Assembly (NCBI GenBank): GCA_038213435.1
Contig: JBBQTI010000001.1
Span: forward strand, 116,009-180,008
Reading direction: 5' to 3'
Source of the DNA: PALSA-610 sp038213435
GTDB lineage: Bacteria; Actinomycetota; Acidimicrobiia; IMCC26256; PALSA-610
Length of the DNA stretch: 64,000 nucleotides
Shown here piece after piece: positions 51,432 to 59,431 of the stretch. Positions within the stretch are counted from its first letter, which is position 1, and every line of letters begins with the position of its first letter. The notes beneath the pieces are model-generated. The model was not told where the DNA came from, did not search any database, and saw only the letters and a list, made by a program, of their open reading frames with translations. The position numbers and the translations under genes are program-made.

Positions 51432-52345
51432 GCAACGAACTGATCGCGATCACGGGCGGCTCGGGCTTCGTGGGGTCGCACGTCGTCGACGCGCTCCTCG
51501 GCGCGGGGTACGACGTCCGGGTGATCGACCCGAAGCCGCCGACGCAGCCCAACGTCGAATGGGCCGACGTCGACATGCTCGATCAGGACTCCGTCACCGA
51601 CGCGCTGAAGAACGCGCACGCGGTCTTCCACCTCGCGGCCATGGCCGACGTGAACGACATCGTCGCCGACCCGGCCGGGAGCGTCGCGCTCAACACCCTC
51701 GGCGTCGCGCGCGTCCTCGAGGCGGGCCGTCGTTCCGACGCCGGCCGCGTCATCGTCTCCAGCACCGTGTGGGTGTACGCGGCGACGCACGGCGACGTCG
51801 TCGACGAGACGACACCATTCGACCTCGAGACCGACCGCCACCTGTATGTGTCCGAGAAGATCGCGGCCGAGATGTTCTGTCGCGACTACGCGACGTTGTT
51901 CGGCCGCCCGTACACGGTGCTGCGCTACGGGATTCCGTTCGGGCCGCGCATGCGCAGCGATCTCGTCGTCGCCGCGTTCCTCCTGCGCGCGCTGCGGGGT
52001 GAGCCGCTGCGTATCGACGGCGACGGCTCCCAGGAACGGCGCTTCGTCTACGTCGAAGACCTCGCCGCCGCGCACGTGCTCGCGCTCAAACCGGAGGCGA
52101 AGAACCGCACCTACAACCTCGAATCCGCCGAAGCCATCTCGATTCGCCGGCTCGCGGAGACCGTGCGCGACCTCGTCGGAGATGTCGAGGTGACCTTCGG
52201 ACCGACGCGCCCGGGCGACTACCGCGCCCGCATCGTCCAGAGCGACCGGGCTCGCGACGAGCTCGGCTGGGTACCCGAGCACAGCTTCGCCGAGGGGCTG
52301 CGCAAGACGCTCGAGTGGTATCGAGAGCAGTACGCCGACTCGTGA
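51428..52345 (+). CDS. NAD-dependent sugar epimerase/dehydratase
   Basis: The 305-residue extended SDR has the NAD loop ITGGSGFVGSHVVDALL, HLAAMADVND, IVSSTVWVYA (Ser/Thr) and HLYVSEKIAAEMF carrying the catalytic Y-x-x-x-K, then LRYGIPFGPRM and FVYVEDLAAAHVLAL. It acts on an NDP-sugar, either epimerising it or producing the keto-sugar for the aminotransferase. TTG at 51428 overlaps the upstream stop (TTGA). Its own stop overlaps the GTG of the fusion protein (GTGA). Confidence 0.92.
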   Translation: MSNELIAITGGSGFVGSHVVDALLGAGYDVRVIDPKPPTQPNVEWADVDMLDQDSVTDALKNAHAVFHLAAMADVNDIVADPAGSVALNTLGVARVLEAGRRSDAGRVIVSSTVWVYAATHGDVVDETTPFDLETDRHLYVSEKIAAEMFCRDYATLFGRPYTVLRYGIPFGPRMRSDLVVAAFLLRALRGEPLRIDGDGSQERRFVYVEDLAAAHVLALKPEAKNRTYNLESAEAISIRRLAETVRDLVGDVEVTFGPTRPGDYRARIVQSDRARDELGWVPEHSFAEGLRKTLEWYREQYADS

Positions 52346-54273
52346 ACGAGCCCACCCCGCGTCGGATCGCGGTGGTCCCCGCGTACAACGAAGAGCCGTC
52401 GGTTGCCGCCGTGCTCGAGGAGCTCTATCCGCTCGTCGACGAGCTGGTCGTCGTCGATGACGGCTCGACCGACGACACTCGCGCCGAGATAGAACGCTGG
52501 ATCGGCCGCGGTCGCCCGAGGTGCCGCCTCCTCGTCCACGAGGTGAACCGCGGCATGTCGGAGGCGTACCACACGGCGCTCACCGAGCTGCGCGAGCGGC
52601 TCGCACGTCACGAGCTCAGCGCGGACGACCTCGTGTTCACCGTCGACGCCGACGGACAGCACGACCTGCACGTGCTCGACGAGCTCGTCGAGATGACACG
52701 GACCGAAGGGCTCGACGCCAACATCGCCCGGCGCGACCTGTCGTATCACGGCCCTTTCAAACGCACAGGCAATTGGGTGTTGTCGAAATGGGCCAGCGGT
52801 TGGGCAGGTGCGCGCCTGCACGACGTCGAGTCCGGCTACCGCATCTTCCGACTCGGAGCGCTCGCGCACGCACTCGACTACTACTCGGGTTACCAGTACA
52901 GCGAGACCGTCGAGGTCGCGGTCGTGCTCTGCCAGCTCGGTTACAACGTTCGCAACGATCACATCGTGCCCGTGCCCGTCGCCCGGTCGCGCACGCGACT
53001 CCGCGACGCGGCGATCGATCTCGCCGTTATCCCGGTCGCGGCCGGACGCGTGTGGCGACGCGACCGGGTGCGCGAGGCGTTCCGCACCGATGCGATCGCG
53101 CACCTCGCGATCGCGAGCGTGCTCGGCGTACTCATCGCGCTGACCTACCAGCGTTCGACCGACACGGCCTTCACGCTCCTGCTGGCGTCGCTGGCCGCCT
53201 TCGGTCTCGGCGCGTTGCTCCGCCGTTCCGTCCCGCGGCCTTCGCTCGCGCCACTCGGGGCGATCCTCGCGCTCGTCGCCGCCTGGCTCATCCCGCAACG
53301 ACCCGACGCGGCGAGCGCAATCGTTCTCGCGAGCGTGTTCGGGGTGGGTGCAGCCCTTGCCGCGCCGGTCGTACGGCGCCCGCGCCCGGTTGTGATGGGC
53401 GGCGCGTTCGCCGTGCTCGTTGTCGTCGCGATCGCGGGATCGCGCGCCCTGGTGCTCGGCTTCGCCGTCAGCGCGGTGTTCGTCGCGGCGATGGTCTCCC
53501 GCTTCGGCGGCTTTCGCGTTCGCCACGCACACCGGCTCCGTACGGTTGCACTCGGGAGCACGCTCGTAGTCGCGGTGAGCGGGCTCACCGGTTATTTCGG
53601 CGCGAGCACGGTGGGAGCTACGTGGTTCGGTGGTGGCGTGGTTCACGGGCCCCGCGCGTCGGACGAGGTCGCGATCACCTTCGACGACGGCCCCGACGTC
53701 ACCGCGACTCCGGCCATCATGAAGATCCTCGACGCCGCGCACGTCAAGGGCTCGTTCTTCGTCGTCGGCAAGACCCTCGATACATCCCCGCAGGTCGTGC
53801 GCGATCTGGTGGCCGACGGTCAACTCGTGGGCAACCACTCCTATCACCACGACGAGTGGCGATGGCTCGACCCCCGCTACCCGGAGCTCGAACGCACGCA
53901 GCAGGCGTTCGCCCGCGAGATCGGTACCTGTCCGATCTGGTTCCGGCCGCCGCACGGGCAACGCACGCCGTTGATGGCGCGGGTGGTGAAGGATCACGGC
54001 ATGCGCATGGCGATGTGGGACGTCTCGGTGAGCGACCGCGGCAACAACGACGCCCGCTCCATCGCCGACAAGGTGCTGGAGTCGGTGCGCGGCGGATCGA
54101 TCATCGACCTTCACGCCGGTCTCGACGGCACCTCGACGGCGCACCGCGCTGCGCTCGTCGCAGCGTTGCCGTTGATTCTCGACGGCCTGCGGGCGCGCAA
54201 CCTGCGGCCCGTGCGCCTCGACACGCTCGTCGGCGGACCCGCGTACCAGCCCTGCGACGACCCGCGCACCTGA
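52342..54273 (+). CDS. GT2 glycosyltransferase - membrane domain - NodB polysaccharide deacetylase fusion
   Basis: The 643-residue protein has three parts. Residues 9-235 form a GT2 polyprenyl-phosphate-sugar synthase-like domain (VVPAYNEE, VVVDDGSTDD at about 36-44 and the D-A-D of VDADGQHD at 102-104). Residues 250-435 hold about six hydrophobic helices (for example IAHLAIASVLGVLIALTY). Residues 441-635 form a NodB deacetylase domain with TFDDGPD (446-452), NHSYHH (498-503), FRPPHG (534-539) and a final IIDLHAG. All catalytic residues of both enzymes are present. GTG at 52342 overlaps the epimerase stop. It probably makes polyprenyl-phosphate-linked GlcNAc/GalNAc-like sugar and deacetylates it outside the membrane (inference). 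Confidence 0.9.
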   Translation: MNEPTPRRIAVVPAYNEEPSVAAVLEELYPLVDELVVVDDGSTDDTRAEIERWIGRGRPRCRLLVHEVNRGMSEAYHTALTELRERLARHELSADDLVFTVDADGQHDLHVLDELVEMTRTEGLDANIARRDLSYHGPFKRTGNWVLSKWASGWAGARLHDVESGYRIFRLGALAHALDYYSGYQYSETVEVAVVLCQLGYNVRNDHIVPVPVARSRTRLRDAAIDLAVIPVAAGRVWRRDRVREAFRTDAIAHLAIASVLGVLIALTYQRSTDTAFTLLLASLAAFGLGALLRRSVPRPSLAPLGAILALVAAWLIPQRPDAASAIVLASVFGVGAALAAPVVRRPRPVVMGGAFAVLVVVAIAGSRALVLGFAVSAVFVAAMVSRFGGFRVRHAHRLRTVALGSTLVVAVSGLTGYFGASTVGATWFGGGVVHGPRASDEVAITFDDGPDVTATPAIMKILDAAHVKGSFFVVGKTLDTSPQVVRDLVADGQLVGNHSYHHDEWRWLDPRYPELERTQQAFAREIGTCPIWFRPPHGQRTPLMARVVKDHGMRMAMWDVSVSDRGNNDARSIADKVLESVRGGSIIDLHAGLDGTSTAHRAALVAALPLILDGLRARNLRPVRLDTLVGGPAYQPCDDPRT

Positions 54274-54278
54274 CACGC

Positions 54279-55589
54279 GTGCGCGTGCACGCCGCCAACC
54301 GCGCCGACCACGGCACCGACGACGTTCCCGGCGAGCAGGTTGTGCTCGCGCTCCTCGTCGCGTTCTGGATCGTTGTGCTCGCGCTGTACCTCCGCCACGC
54401 GATCGTCCTGTCGTCCGACAGCGTCAACAACCACGTGCATGTTTGGTACATCGCGCGCGATCTCTGGCATCACGGTCGGCTGCCCTGGCACATGCCGGTG
54501 CTCGCGCACGGCGATGCGTACGCGTACCCCTACGGATTCGTCAACTGGACCACGGCCGCGCTCGTCTGGCCGCTCTTCGGCGACTGGACCGTCACGCTCT
54601 GGACCGCGCTCGGCGCGATCGGGTGCATCGTCGCGACATACACCGCGTTCCCCGAGTTGCGGCGCGGTTGGTGGGCCGCGGCCGTACTCGCGAACCCGGC
54701 GATCCTCGAAGCGTTGCTGTTCGGTCAGCAGTCGTTCGCGTGGGGCGCAATGCTGATGCTCTTCGGCATTGCGGCCTGGAGACGAGGCCATCACGCGTGG
54801 GCGGCCGTTCTCGTCGGCCTCGGGCAGGCGAACCACGCGGCGATCGTCCTACCGATGGGCATCCTGCTCGTGCTCGCATGCCTGCCCTTCGCCCGCGACC
54901 GTCTCGTGATCCTGCGCTGGTACGCGTTGTCGTGCGCGATCGCGTTGCCGGCGGTTTGGCTCGTCATCGCGTCACCCACGACCGCCCAGACGACCGCCGG
55001 TGGACAACTGTCGAACTTCTGGGGCACCTTCGGGCCGCGCACCTTCCTCGTCGGGCTTCCCGTGATCTGTGTACTGATGCAGCGCACGGGCATCCGGGCC
55101 CTCGCACCGGCCGGCGTCGTCCTGGCGCTCATCGGGCATCTCGGTTTCGAGATCCCGTTGAACGTCGGCGCGCAATGGCACGCGCTCGTCCGAGACGGCG
55201 CCCACACCGCGGAGCTCGACGCGTATCTGAAATCAGGCGATTTCACACCGGGAGCGACGTATCGCGTCCTGCGCGGCGGCGACGGCAAGCTGGGCCTGTA
55301 CCACGTCGTGCGCGCCGGCGGCCGCCTCGACTCCGAACTGTTCCCCGAGAGCATGGCGATCCGGAGCTTTCCGGACGCGCGTGCCTACGCGTCGTCTCTG
55401 TGCGATCGCCACGTCGACGAGATCATCCACGACGACACTTACGATGCGGCGCGGCATACGAACGAGCGCGTGATGATCGACGCGCTCGAGCGCGCAACCG
55501 TCAGCGGCGTACATCTGCGAAAGGTCGCGAGCGGAAGGGGTTGGAAGGTCGACGCAGTCGAACGGTCGGACTGCGCGCCCGTCGACTGA
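54279..55589 (+). CDS. Polytopic membrane protein, candidate GT-C glycosyltransferase
   Basis: The 436-residue protein has about eight to ten transmembrane helices up to residue 310 (for example VVLALLVAFWIVVLALYLRHA and FLVGLPVICVLMQRTG) and a soluble C-terminal domain. The first extracytoplasmic loop, SSDSVNNHVHVWYIARDLWH, has the D/H/N-rich character of GT-C family donors-binding loops (ArnT, Rv3779-like). It uses GTG at 54279, 5 nt after the fusion gene's stop, and ends directly at the corA ATG. Assignment to GT-C is by topology and context only; no diagnostic motif is certain. Confidence 0.65.
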   Translation: MRVHAANRADHGTDDVPGEQVVLALLVAFWIVVLALYLRHAIVLSSDSVNNHVHVWYIARDLWHHGRLPWHMPVLAHGDAYAYPYGFVNWTTAALVWPLFGDWTVTLWTALGAIGCIVATYTAFPELRRGWWAAAVLANPAILEALLFGQQSFAWGAMLMLFGIAAWRRGHHAWAAVLVGLGQANHAAIVLPMGILLVLACLPFARDRLVILRWYALSCAIALPAVWLVIASPTTAQTTAGGQLSNFWGTFGPRTFLVGLPVICVLMQRTGIRALAPAGVVLALIGHLGFEIPLNVGAQWHALVRDGAHTAELDAYLKSGDFTPGATYRVLRGGDGKLGLYHVVRAGGRLDSELFPESMAIRSFPDARAYASSLCDRHVDEIIHDDTYDAARHTNERVMIDALERATVSGVHLRKVASGRGWKVDAVERSDCAPVD

Positions 55590-56540
55590 ATGCCATCGGA
55601 ACCGGTCTCGGGGCACATAGCGTTGCCGTCCGTGGCGCCCGATCAGCAGTGGATCGACCTTTGTGATCCCGACGAGCAGGCGTTGCGATCCGTGCTCCCG
55701 GCCGGGATCCACGACACCGCCCTCAGCCACATCCTGGCAACGCCGCGGGACGAACCCCGGCCGCGCCTGGACGCCCAAGGCGATTACGTGTTCGGTGTGC
55801 TTGCATTCCCGGCCGTGACCGCGACCGGCGCGCTCGTTTTCCAAGAGGTCGATGTGATCGCGAACCTCGACGTGCTCATCACGATCCGTAAGACACCGCC
55901 TGGTCAAACCGCGTGCGAGTTCGACGACGCGCGCAACGCGGCGCTGCGCAACGGCTCCCCGCCCGGCCTGTGTCTCGAGGTCGTGGTGGACGAGATTGCC
56001 GAGCGATTCCTCACGATGGTGGACGGCTTCGACGAGAGCATCGACGAGCTCGAAGACCACGTGAGGGAGTGGCCCTCGACCGAGATCCGGGAACGGATCT
56101 CGACCATCCGGCACGACATCCTGCATGTCCGCCGGGTGCTCGTGCCGACGCGCGACTCTGCGCGCGCGGTGCTCGACGACCGCGTCGAGCTCGACGGCGA
56201 CGTCTCGCTGTTTCCTCGCGACATCGAGCTGCGCTTCGCCGACGCGTACGACAAGTTGCTGCGTGCAACCGACGGTCTCGACCTCTCGCGCGACCTGCTC
56301 GCCGGGGTGCGCGACTACCACCAGGCCGAGATCGCGAACAATCAGAACGAGGTCATGAAGCGGCTGACCGTCGTCGCATCGGTACTGCTGCTCCCGACCT
56401 TCATCGTCGGTCTCTACGGGCAGAACTTCAAGCACATCTCCGAGCTCGAATGGGCCCAGGGCTACGGGTGGTCGTGGGCAGTGATCCTCGTGACGACCGC
56501 GATGCAACTTTGGTACTTCCGCCGTAAGCGTTGGATTTGA
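55590..56540 (+). CDS. corA: CorA-type divalent cation channel
   Basis: The 316-residue protein has the CorA cytoplasmic funnel domain, a long stalk helix (DLLAGVRDYHQAEIANNQNEVMKRLT) and two C-terminal transmembrane helices (VVASVLLLPTFIVGLYG, then WSWAVILVTTAMQLWYF) ending in RRKRW. The selectivity motif after helix 1, normally YGMNF, reads YGQNF. CorA imports Mg2+, Co2+ or Ni2+. It starts with no gap after the GT-C-like gene, so there is no room for a magnesium riboswitch, and transcription depends on the operon. Confidence 0.9.
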   Translation: MPSEPVSGHIALPSVAPDQQWIDLCDPDEQALRSVLPAGIHDTALSHILATPRDEPRPRLDAQGDYVFGVLAFPAVTATGALVFQEVDVIANLDVLITIRKTPPGQTACEFDDARNAALRNGSPPGLCLEVVVDEIAERFLTMVDGFDESIDELEDHVREWPSTEIRERISTIRHDILHVRRVLVPTRDSARAVLDDRVELDGDVSLFPRDIELRFADAYDKLLRATDGLDLSRDLLAGVRDYHQAEIANNQNEVMKRLTVVASVLLLPTFIVGLYGQNFKHISELEWAQGYGWSWAVILVTTAMQLWYFRRKRWI

Positions 56541-56548
56541 CCGTGCTC

Positions 56549-56606
56549 TAATCTGTCCCGGACGGTGCGCGAAGGGTGCGTCCGCAGTCAAGAAAAGGTA
56601 CGGGTA
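56549..56606 (+). promoter_or_regulatory. Promoter and 5' leader of cspA
   Basis: TAATCT (56549-56554) is a good actinobacterial -10. Transcription from about 56561 gives a leader of some 45 nt up to the GTG at 56607, with AAAAGG about 8 nt before that start. A structured leader is a feature of cold-shock genes, but no specific element is proven here. Confidence 0.5.
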
Positions 56607-56810
56607 GTGACAACTGGAACGGTCAAATTCTTCAACGCCGAGAAGGGTTACGGCTTCATCTCGCTCGAGGGTGGCGACAAGGACGTCTTCGTCCATTATT
56701 CCAACATCCAGGGCAACGGGTACCGGACGCTCGAAGAAGGCCAAAAGGTCGAGTTCGATGTCGCGCCCGGCCGCAAGGGAGACGAAGCACAGAACGTCCG
56801 CGCAATCTGA
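56607..56810 (+). CDS. cspA: Cold-shock protein
   Basis: The 67-residue OB-fold protein begins VTTGTVKFFNAEKGYGFISL and contains both RNP motifs, KGYGFISL and DVFVHYSNI, in the correct positions. It melts RNA secondary structure, and its expression commonly rises in cold or stationary phase. GTG at 56607 gives the standard CspA length; an upstream in-frame ATG would add 14 unrelated residues. A strong terminator follows. Confidence 0.97.
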   Translation: MTTGTVKFFNAEKGYGFISLEGGDKDVFVHYSNIQGNGYRTLEEGQKVEFDVAPGRKGDEAQNVRAI

Positions 56811-56856
56811 CTCCCGACGCTCGACTCCCGAGGCTTGACTCGGGGCTTGCGAGACG

Positions 56857-56890
56857 AAGCCGCCGGCTCCTCGCCGGCGGCTTTGTTCTT
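56857..56890 (+). terminator. Intrinsic terminator downstream of cspA
   Basis: The stem AAGCCGCCGGC pairs perfectly with GCCGGCGGCTT (11 bp) around the loop TCCTC and is followed by TTTGTTCTT on the plus strand. It is the best terminator in the window and separates cspA from the alcohol dehydrogenase. Confidence 0.9.
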
Positions 56891-56918
56891 CCCGGGTACG
56901 TGCTGCGAAGCTGACGTC

Positions 56919-57980
56919 GTGACCTACGACGTTTCCACCGAGCTCATGGCGGCGGCCGTCTACGTGGGCGACGGCGCGATCGAGGTACAACGGCTTCCGG
57001 TTCCCGCGATCGGTCCGAACGACGTGTTGATCGAGGTTTCGCACTGCGGCATCTGCGGCACGGACCTGCACCTCGTGCTCGAGCGCTACGCGCGACCGGG
57101 CTCGGTGCTCGGCCACGAATGGGCCGGAACCGTCGCCGCGGTCGGCGATGAGGTGAATGGGTGGGAGATCGGCGCGCGCGTCGTCGTCGACTCGACACCG
57201 GGCTGCGGTCGATGCCGAGCGTGCACGCGCGGCCGCTCGGCGGTGTGTCTGCGTCGCGAACCGCCCGACCTCCTCGACTTCTCCAGGGGCGCGTTCTGCC
57301 GTTTCAAGGCCGCACCGGCAGCCCGGCTCCTGCGCGTTCCCGGCGGTCTGCCGACGCGTTCCGCCGCGCTCACCGAACCGACCGCGATCGCGTTGCACAG
57401 CCTCAACCTCGCCCAGGTCGGGCCCGACGATCGCGTGCTCGTGACAGGTGGTGGCCCCGTCGGCCTGTTGACGACGGCGGTACTGCGCAGCCGGGGTGTC
57501 CGCGACATCGTGGTGTCGGAGCCGGCGCCGGCGCGACGCCAACGTGCCCTCGCGATCGGCGCGACGGCCGTCGTTGCGCCCGATGAGCTGCGCCGGGCGC
57601 CGATGGGTCGGCCCGTCGACGCGCCGTTCACGACGGTGTTCGAGTGCTCGGGTCACGCAGCCGCGGCGGAGTCGGCGCTCGATCAACTCGACTACGCCGG
57701 GACGTTCGTCTTCGTCGGGACCGGGAGCACGTCGCCGCGCGTGAACCACAATCGGATCATCGTGATGGAACAGACGCTTATCGGTGCGTACAACTACGAC
57801 GCGGAAGGTTTCCAACCGGCACTCGAGCTGCTCGCCTCCGGAGCACTTCCGCTCGACCTGTTGATCGAGCCGGTCGATATCCATCTCGACGAGGTGCTCC
57901 CGACGATGCACCGGCTGACGGCCGGCGAGCTGCCGGGCAAGGTCATGGTCACGCCGGAGCTCTCGCCGGAGCTGTCGTGA
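56919..57980 (+). CDS. Zinc-dependent alcohol/sorbitol dehydrogenase
   Basis: The 353-residue MDR enzyme has catalytic zinc ligands in SHCGICGTDLH and GHEWAGTVAAVG, a four-Cys structural zinc region (CGRCRACTRGRSAVC) and the NAD(P)-binding VLVTGGGPVGLLTTAVLRSRG. The pattern is closest to threonine/sorbitol dehydrogenase-like enzymes. GTG at 56919 is used; ATG at 56946 (MAAAVYVGDGAIEVQ) is a serious alternative because the family usually begins just there. Its stop overlaps the next ATG by one base (TGATG). Confidence 0.82.
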   Translation: MTYDVSTELMAAAVYVGDGAIEVQRLPVPAIGPNDVLIEVSHCGICGTDLHLVLERYARPGSVLGHEWAGTVAAVGDEVNGWEIGARVVVDSTPGCGRCRACTRGRSAVCLRREPPDLLDFSRGAFCRFKAAPAARLLRVPGGLPTRSAALTEPTAIALHSLNLAQVGPDDRVLVTGGGPVGLLTTAVLRSRGVRDIVVSEPAPARRQRALAIGATAVVAPDELRRAPMGRPVDAPFTTVFECSGHAAAAESALDQLDYAGTFVFVGTGSTSPRVNHNRIIVMEQTLIGAYNYDAEGFQPALELLASGALPLDLLIEPVDIHLDEVLPTMHRLTAGELPGKVMVTPELSPELS

Positions 57981-58423
57981 TGACAGGTCGACCCACGCTC
58001 AACCACGTCGCGATCAGCATGGACCCCGCGGTCCTCGACGAGCGCGGACGGGCGGACGTGCTCGCCTTCTACGGCGACGTGTTCGGATGGACCGAGGGCG
58101 ACAACAGCGGGGAGGCCGGCAACCCGCTCATCCTCTACACCGGGACATTCGGCCAGTTCGTCTACCTGCTTCCGGCCGACCCGCCGCTCACCGCGCCTCC
58201 GCTCGATCACTTCGGGCTCCAGGTCGAGACGCTGGCGGACCTGCACACGATCGTCGAGCGCGCGAAGCGTCACTCGGCCCGTGACGATCGCGTGCGCGTG
58301 ATCGACGTCCACTCCCGCACCACTCACGGCCCCACGAACGAATACACGCTCACCAGCGCGTATATCGGATTCGTACTGCCTTTGATGATCGAGCTCCAGC
58401 ACCTGGAGCGCATTGCGCGCTGA
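57980..58423 (+). CDS. VOC/glyoxalase-fold protein
   Basis: The 147-residue protein has LNHVAISM near the start, LAFYGDVFGWTEGD, PLDHFGLQVETL and the C-terminal FVLPLMIELQHLE. It matches the 11472-11933 protein in the FYGDVFGW/FYGEMFGW segment, DH-G-L core and the LP-x-x-x-E/D-x-Q end, so they are paralogues. It is coupled to the alcohol dehydrogenase and may act on its product (inference). Catalytic metal residues cannot be assigned with confidence. Confidence 0.8.
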   Translation: MTGRPTLNHVAISMDPAVLDERGRADVLAFYGDVFGWTEGDNSGEAGNPLILYTGTFGQFVYLLPADPPLTAPPLDHFGLQVETLADLHTIVERAKRHSARDDRVRVIDVHSRTTHGPTNEYTLTSAYIGFVLPLMIELQHLERIAR

Positions 58424-58433
58424 CCGTCGGCGC

Positions 58434-59093
58434 CTAGGGAACGAGCGCGGCGCGGCGTAGCTCGTAGACGTGCTGCAGCAGCGTGACGAGCGCGATCTTT
58501 ACCGACTGACGGTTGCGCGCGTCGCAATCGACCACCGGGATGTGGGGCGCGACACCGAGCGCCTCGCGTACCTCTGGGATCGGGTAGTGATACGAGCCCG
58601 GGAAGTGGTTGACGCCTACGACGAACGGCGTATCGCGAGTCTCGAAGTAGTCGAGCGCAACGAAGCTGTCCGCGAGCCGGCGGGTGTCGGCGAGCACCAC
58701 CGCGCCGAGCGCGCCGTCGCACAGGTCGTCCCACATGAATGCGAATCGCTCCTGGCCGGGTGTTCCGAACAGGTACATCACCAGCGCATCGTCGACGGTG
58801 ATCCGCCCGAAGTCCATGGCGACCGTCGTGGTCGTCTTCGCGCCGACGAGCGAGGCATCGTCGACCTGCTCCGACTCGCTCGTCATCGCGGCTTCGGTCG
58901 TGAGCGGCGGTATCTCCGACACGGCCGAGACGAACGTCGTCTTTCCCACACCGAATCCGCCGGCGACGACGAGCTTGACCGACGAGACCCGGCGCGCGCG
59001 CGGGCCCGCGTGGTCGCCCGCCGGGCGCGGCGGCCGCGTTGCCGAGGCCGACCAGGCACCCCGGCTGCCCGTCGATTCAAAGGGCCCGGACAC
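58434..59093 (-). CDS. cvnD: Conservon GTPase CvnD
   Basis: This 219-residue Ras-like GTPase has P-loop GGFGVGKTTFVSAVSEIPPL, the switch region with TTTTVAMDFGRI, G3-like YLFGTPGQERFAFMWDDL and G4 variant VGVNHF. The preceding 40 residues are low-complexity. It is the fourth element of the CvnABCD conservon of actinobacteria, where it works with the roadblock protein CvnB. GTG at 59093 overlaps the end of cvnC by 17 nt, as in streptomycetes. Confidence 0.93.
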   Translation of the reverse strand: MSGPFESTGSRGAWSASATRPPRPAGDHAGPRARRVSSVKLVVAGGFGVGKTTFVSAVSEIPPLTTEAAMTSESEQVDDASLVGAKTTTTVAMDFGRITVDDALVMYLFGTPGQERFAFMWDDLCDGALGAVVLADTRRLADSFVALDYFETRDTPFVVGVNHFPGSYHYPIPEVREALGVAPHIPVVDCDARNRQSVKIALVTLLQHVYELRRAALVP

Positions 59094-59421
59094 GTTCGAT
59101 CATCCTCGTGATGGTCGAGAGCTCGATCTCGACGGGGTCGGTCGTCTCGAGACAGCCGTCGTCGACCAGATCGCCGACGATCACCATCGCGACACCGAGC
59201 GGAACGCCGAGACCGGCCGCGATCTCGGCGATCGAGATCGGCTCGTAGCACTCGTCGACGATGCGGGCCTTCTCGAAATTGAGGTCGTCGCGCGGCTCGC
59301 CGACGGTCTGCACCATCGTCTCCATGCGGAGCGACGTGTCCGCGGCGCGCGTCCGGCCGCCCGTCATCACGAACGGTCGCACGAAGTCCGGCGTCCCGCG
59401 GGGCGGAAGCTCGTGGGTCAT
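59077..59421 (-). CDS. cvnC: Conservon DUF742 protein CvnC
   Basis: The 114-residue DUF742 protein has VRPFVMTGGRTRAADTSLRMETMV and the winged-helix-like FEKARIVDECYEPISIAEIAAGLGVPLGVAMVIVGDLVDDG. It is the third conservon gene and may bind DNA or bridge the kinase-like and GTPase components. A GAAAGG ribosome-binding site precedes the ATG at 59421, 10 nt after cvnB. Confidence 0.93.
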   Translation of the reverse strand: MTHELPPRGTPDFVRPFVMTGGRTRAADTSLRMETMVQTVGEPRDDLNFEKARIVDECYEPISIAEIAAGLGVPLGVAMVIVGDLVDDGCLETTDPVEIELSTITRMIERVRAL

Positions 59422-59431
59422 TGAGCGCCTT

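Noticed and set aside
52219..54276. Long minus-strand open frame opposite the GT2-NodB fusion
   Set aside because: Composition mirrors third-codon GC on the other strand; no domain recognised.
55560..55620. Magnesium riboswitch in front of corA
   Set aside because: The corA start follows the previous stop with no gap, leaving no untranslated leader.
55233..57911. Long minus-strand open frame opposite corA, cspA and the alcohol dehydrogenase
   Set aside because: Its translation is low-complexity and the plus-strand genes have clear family motifs.
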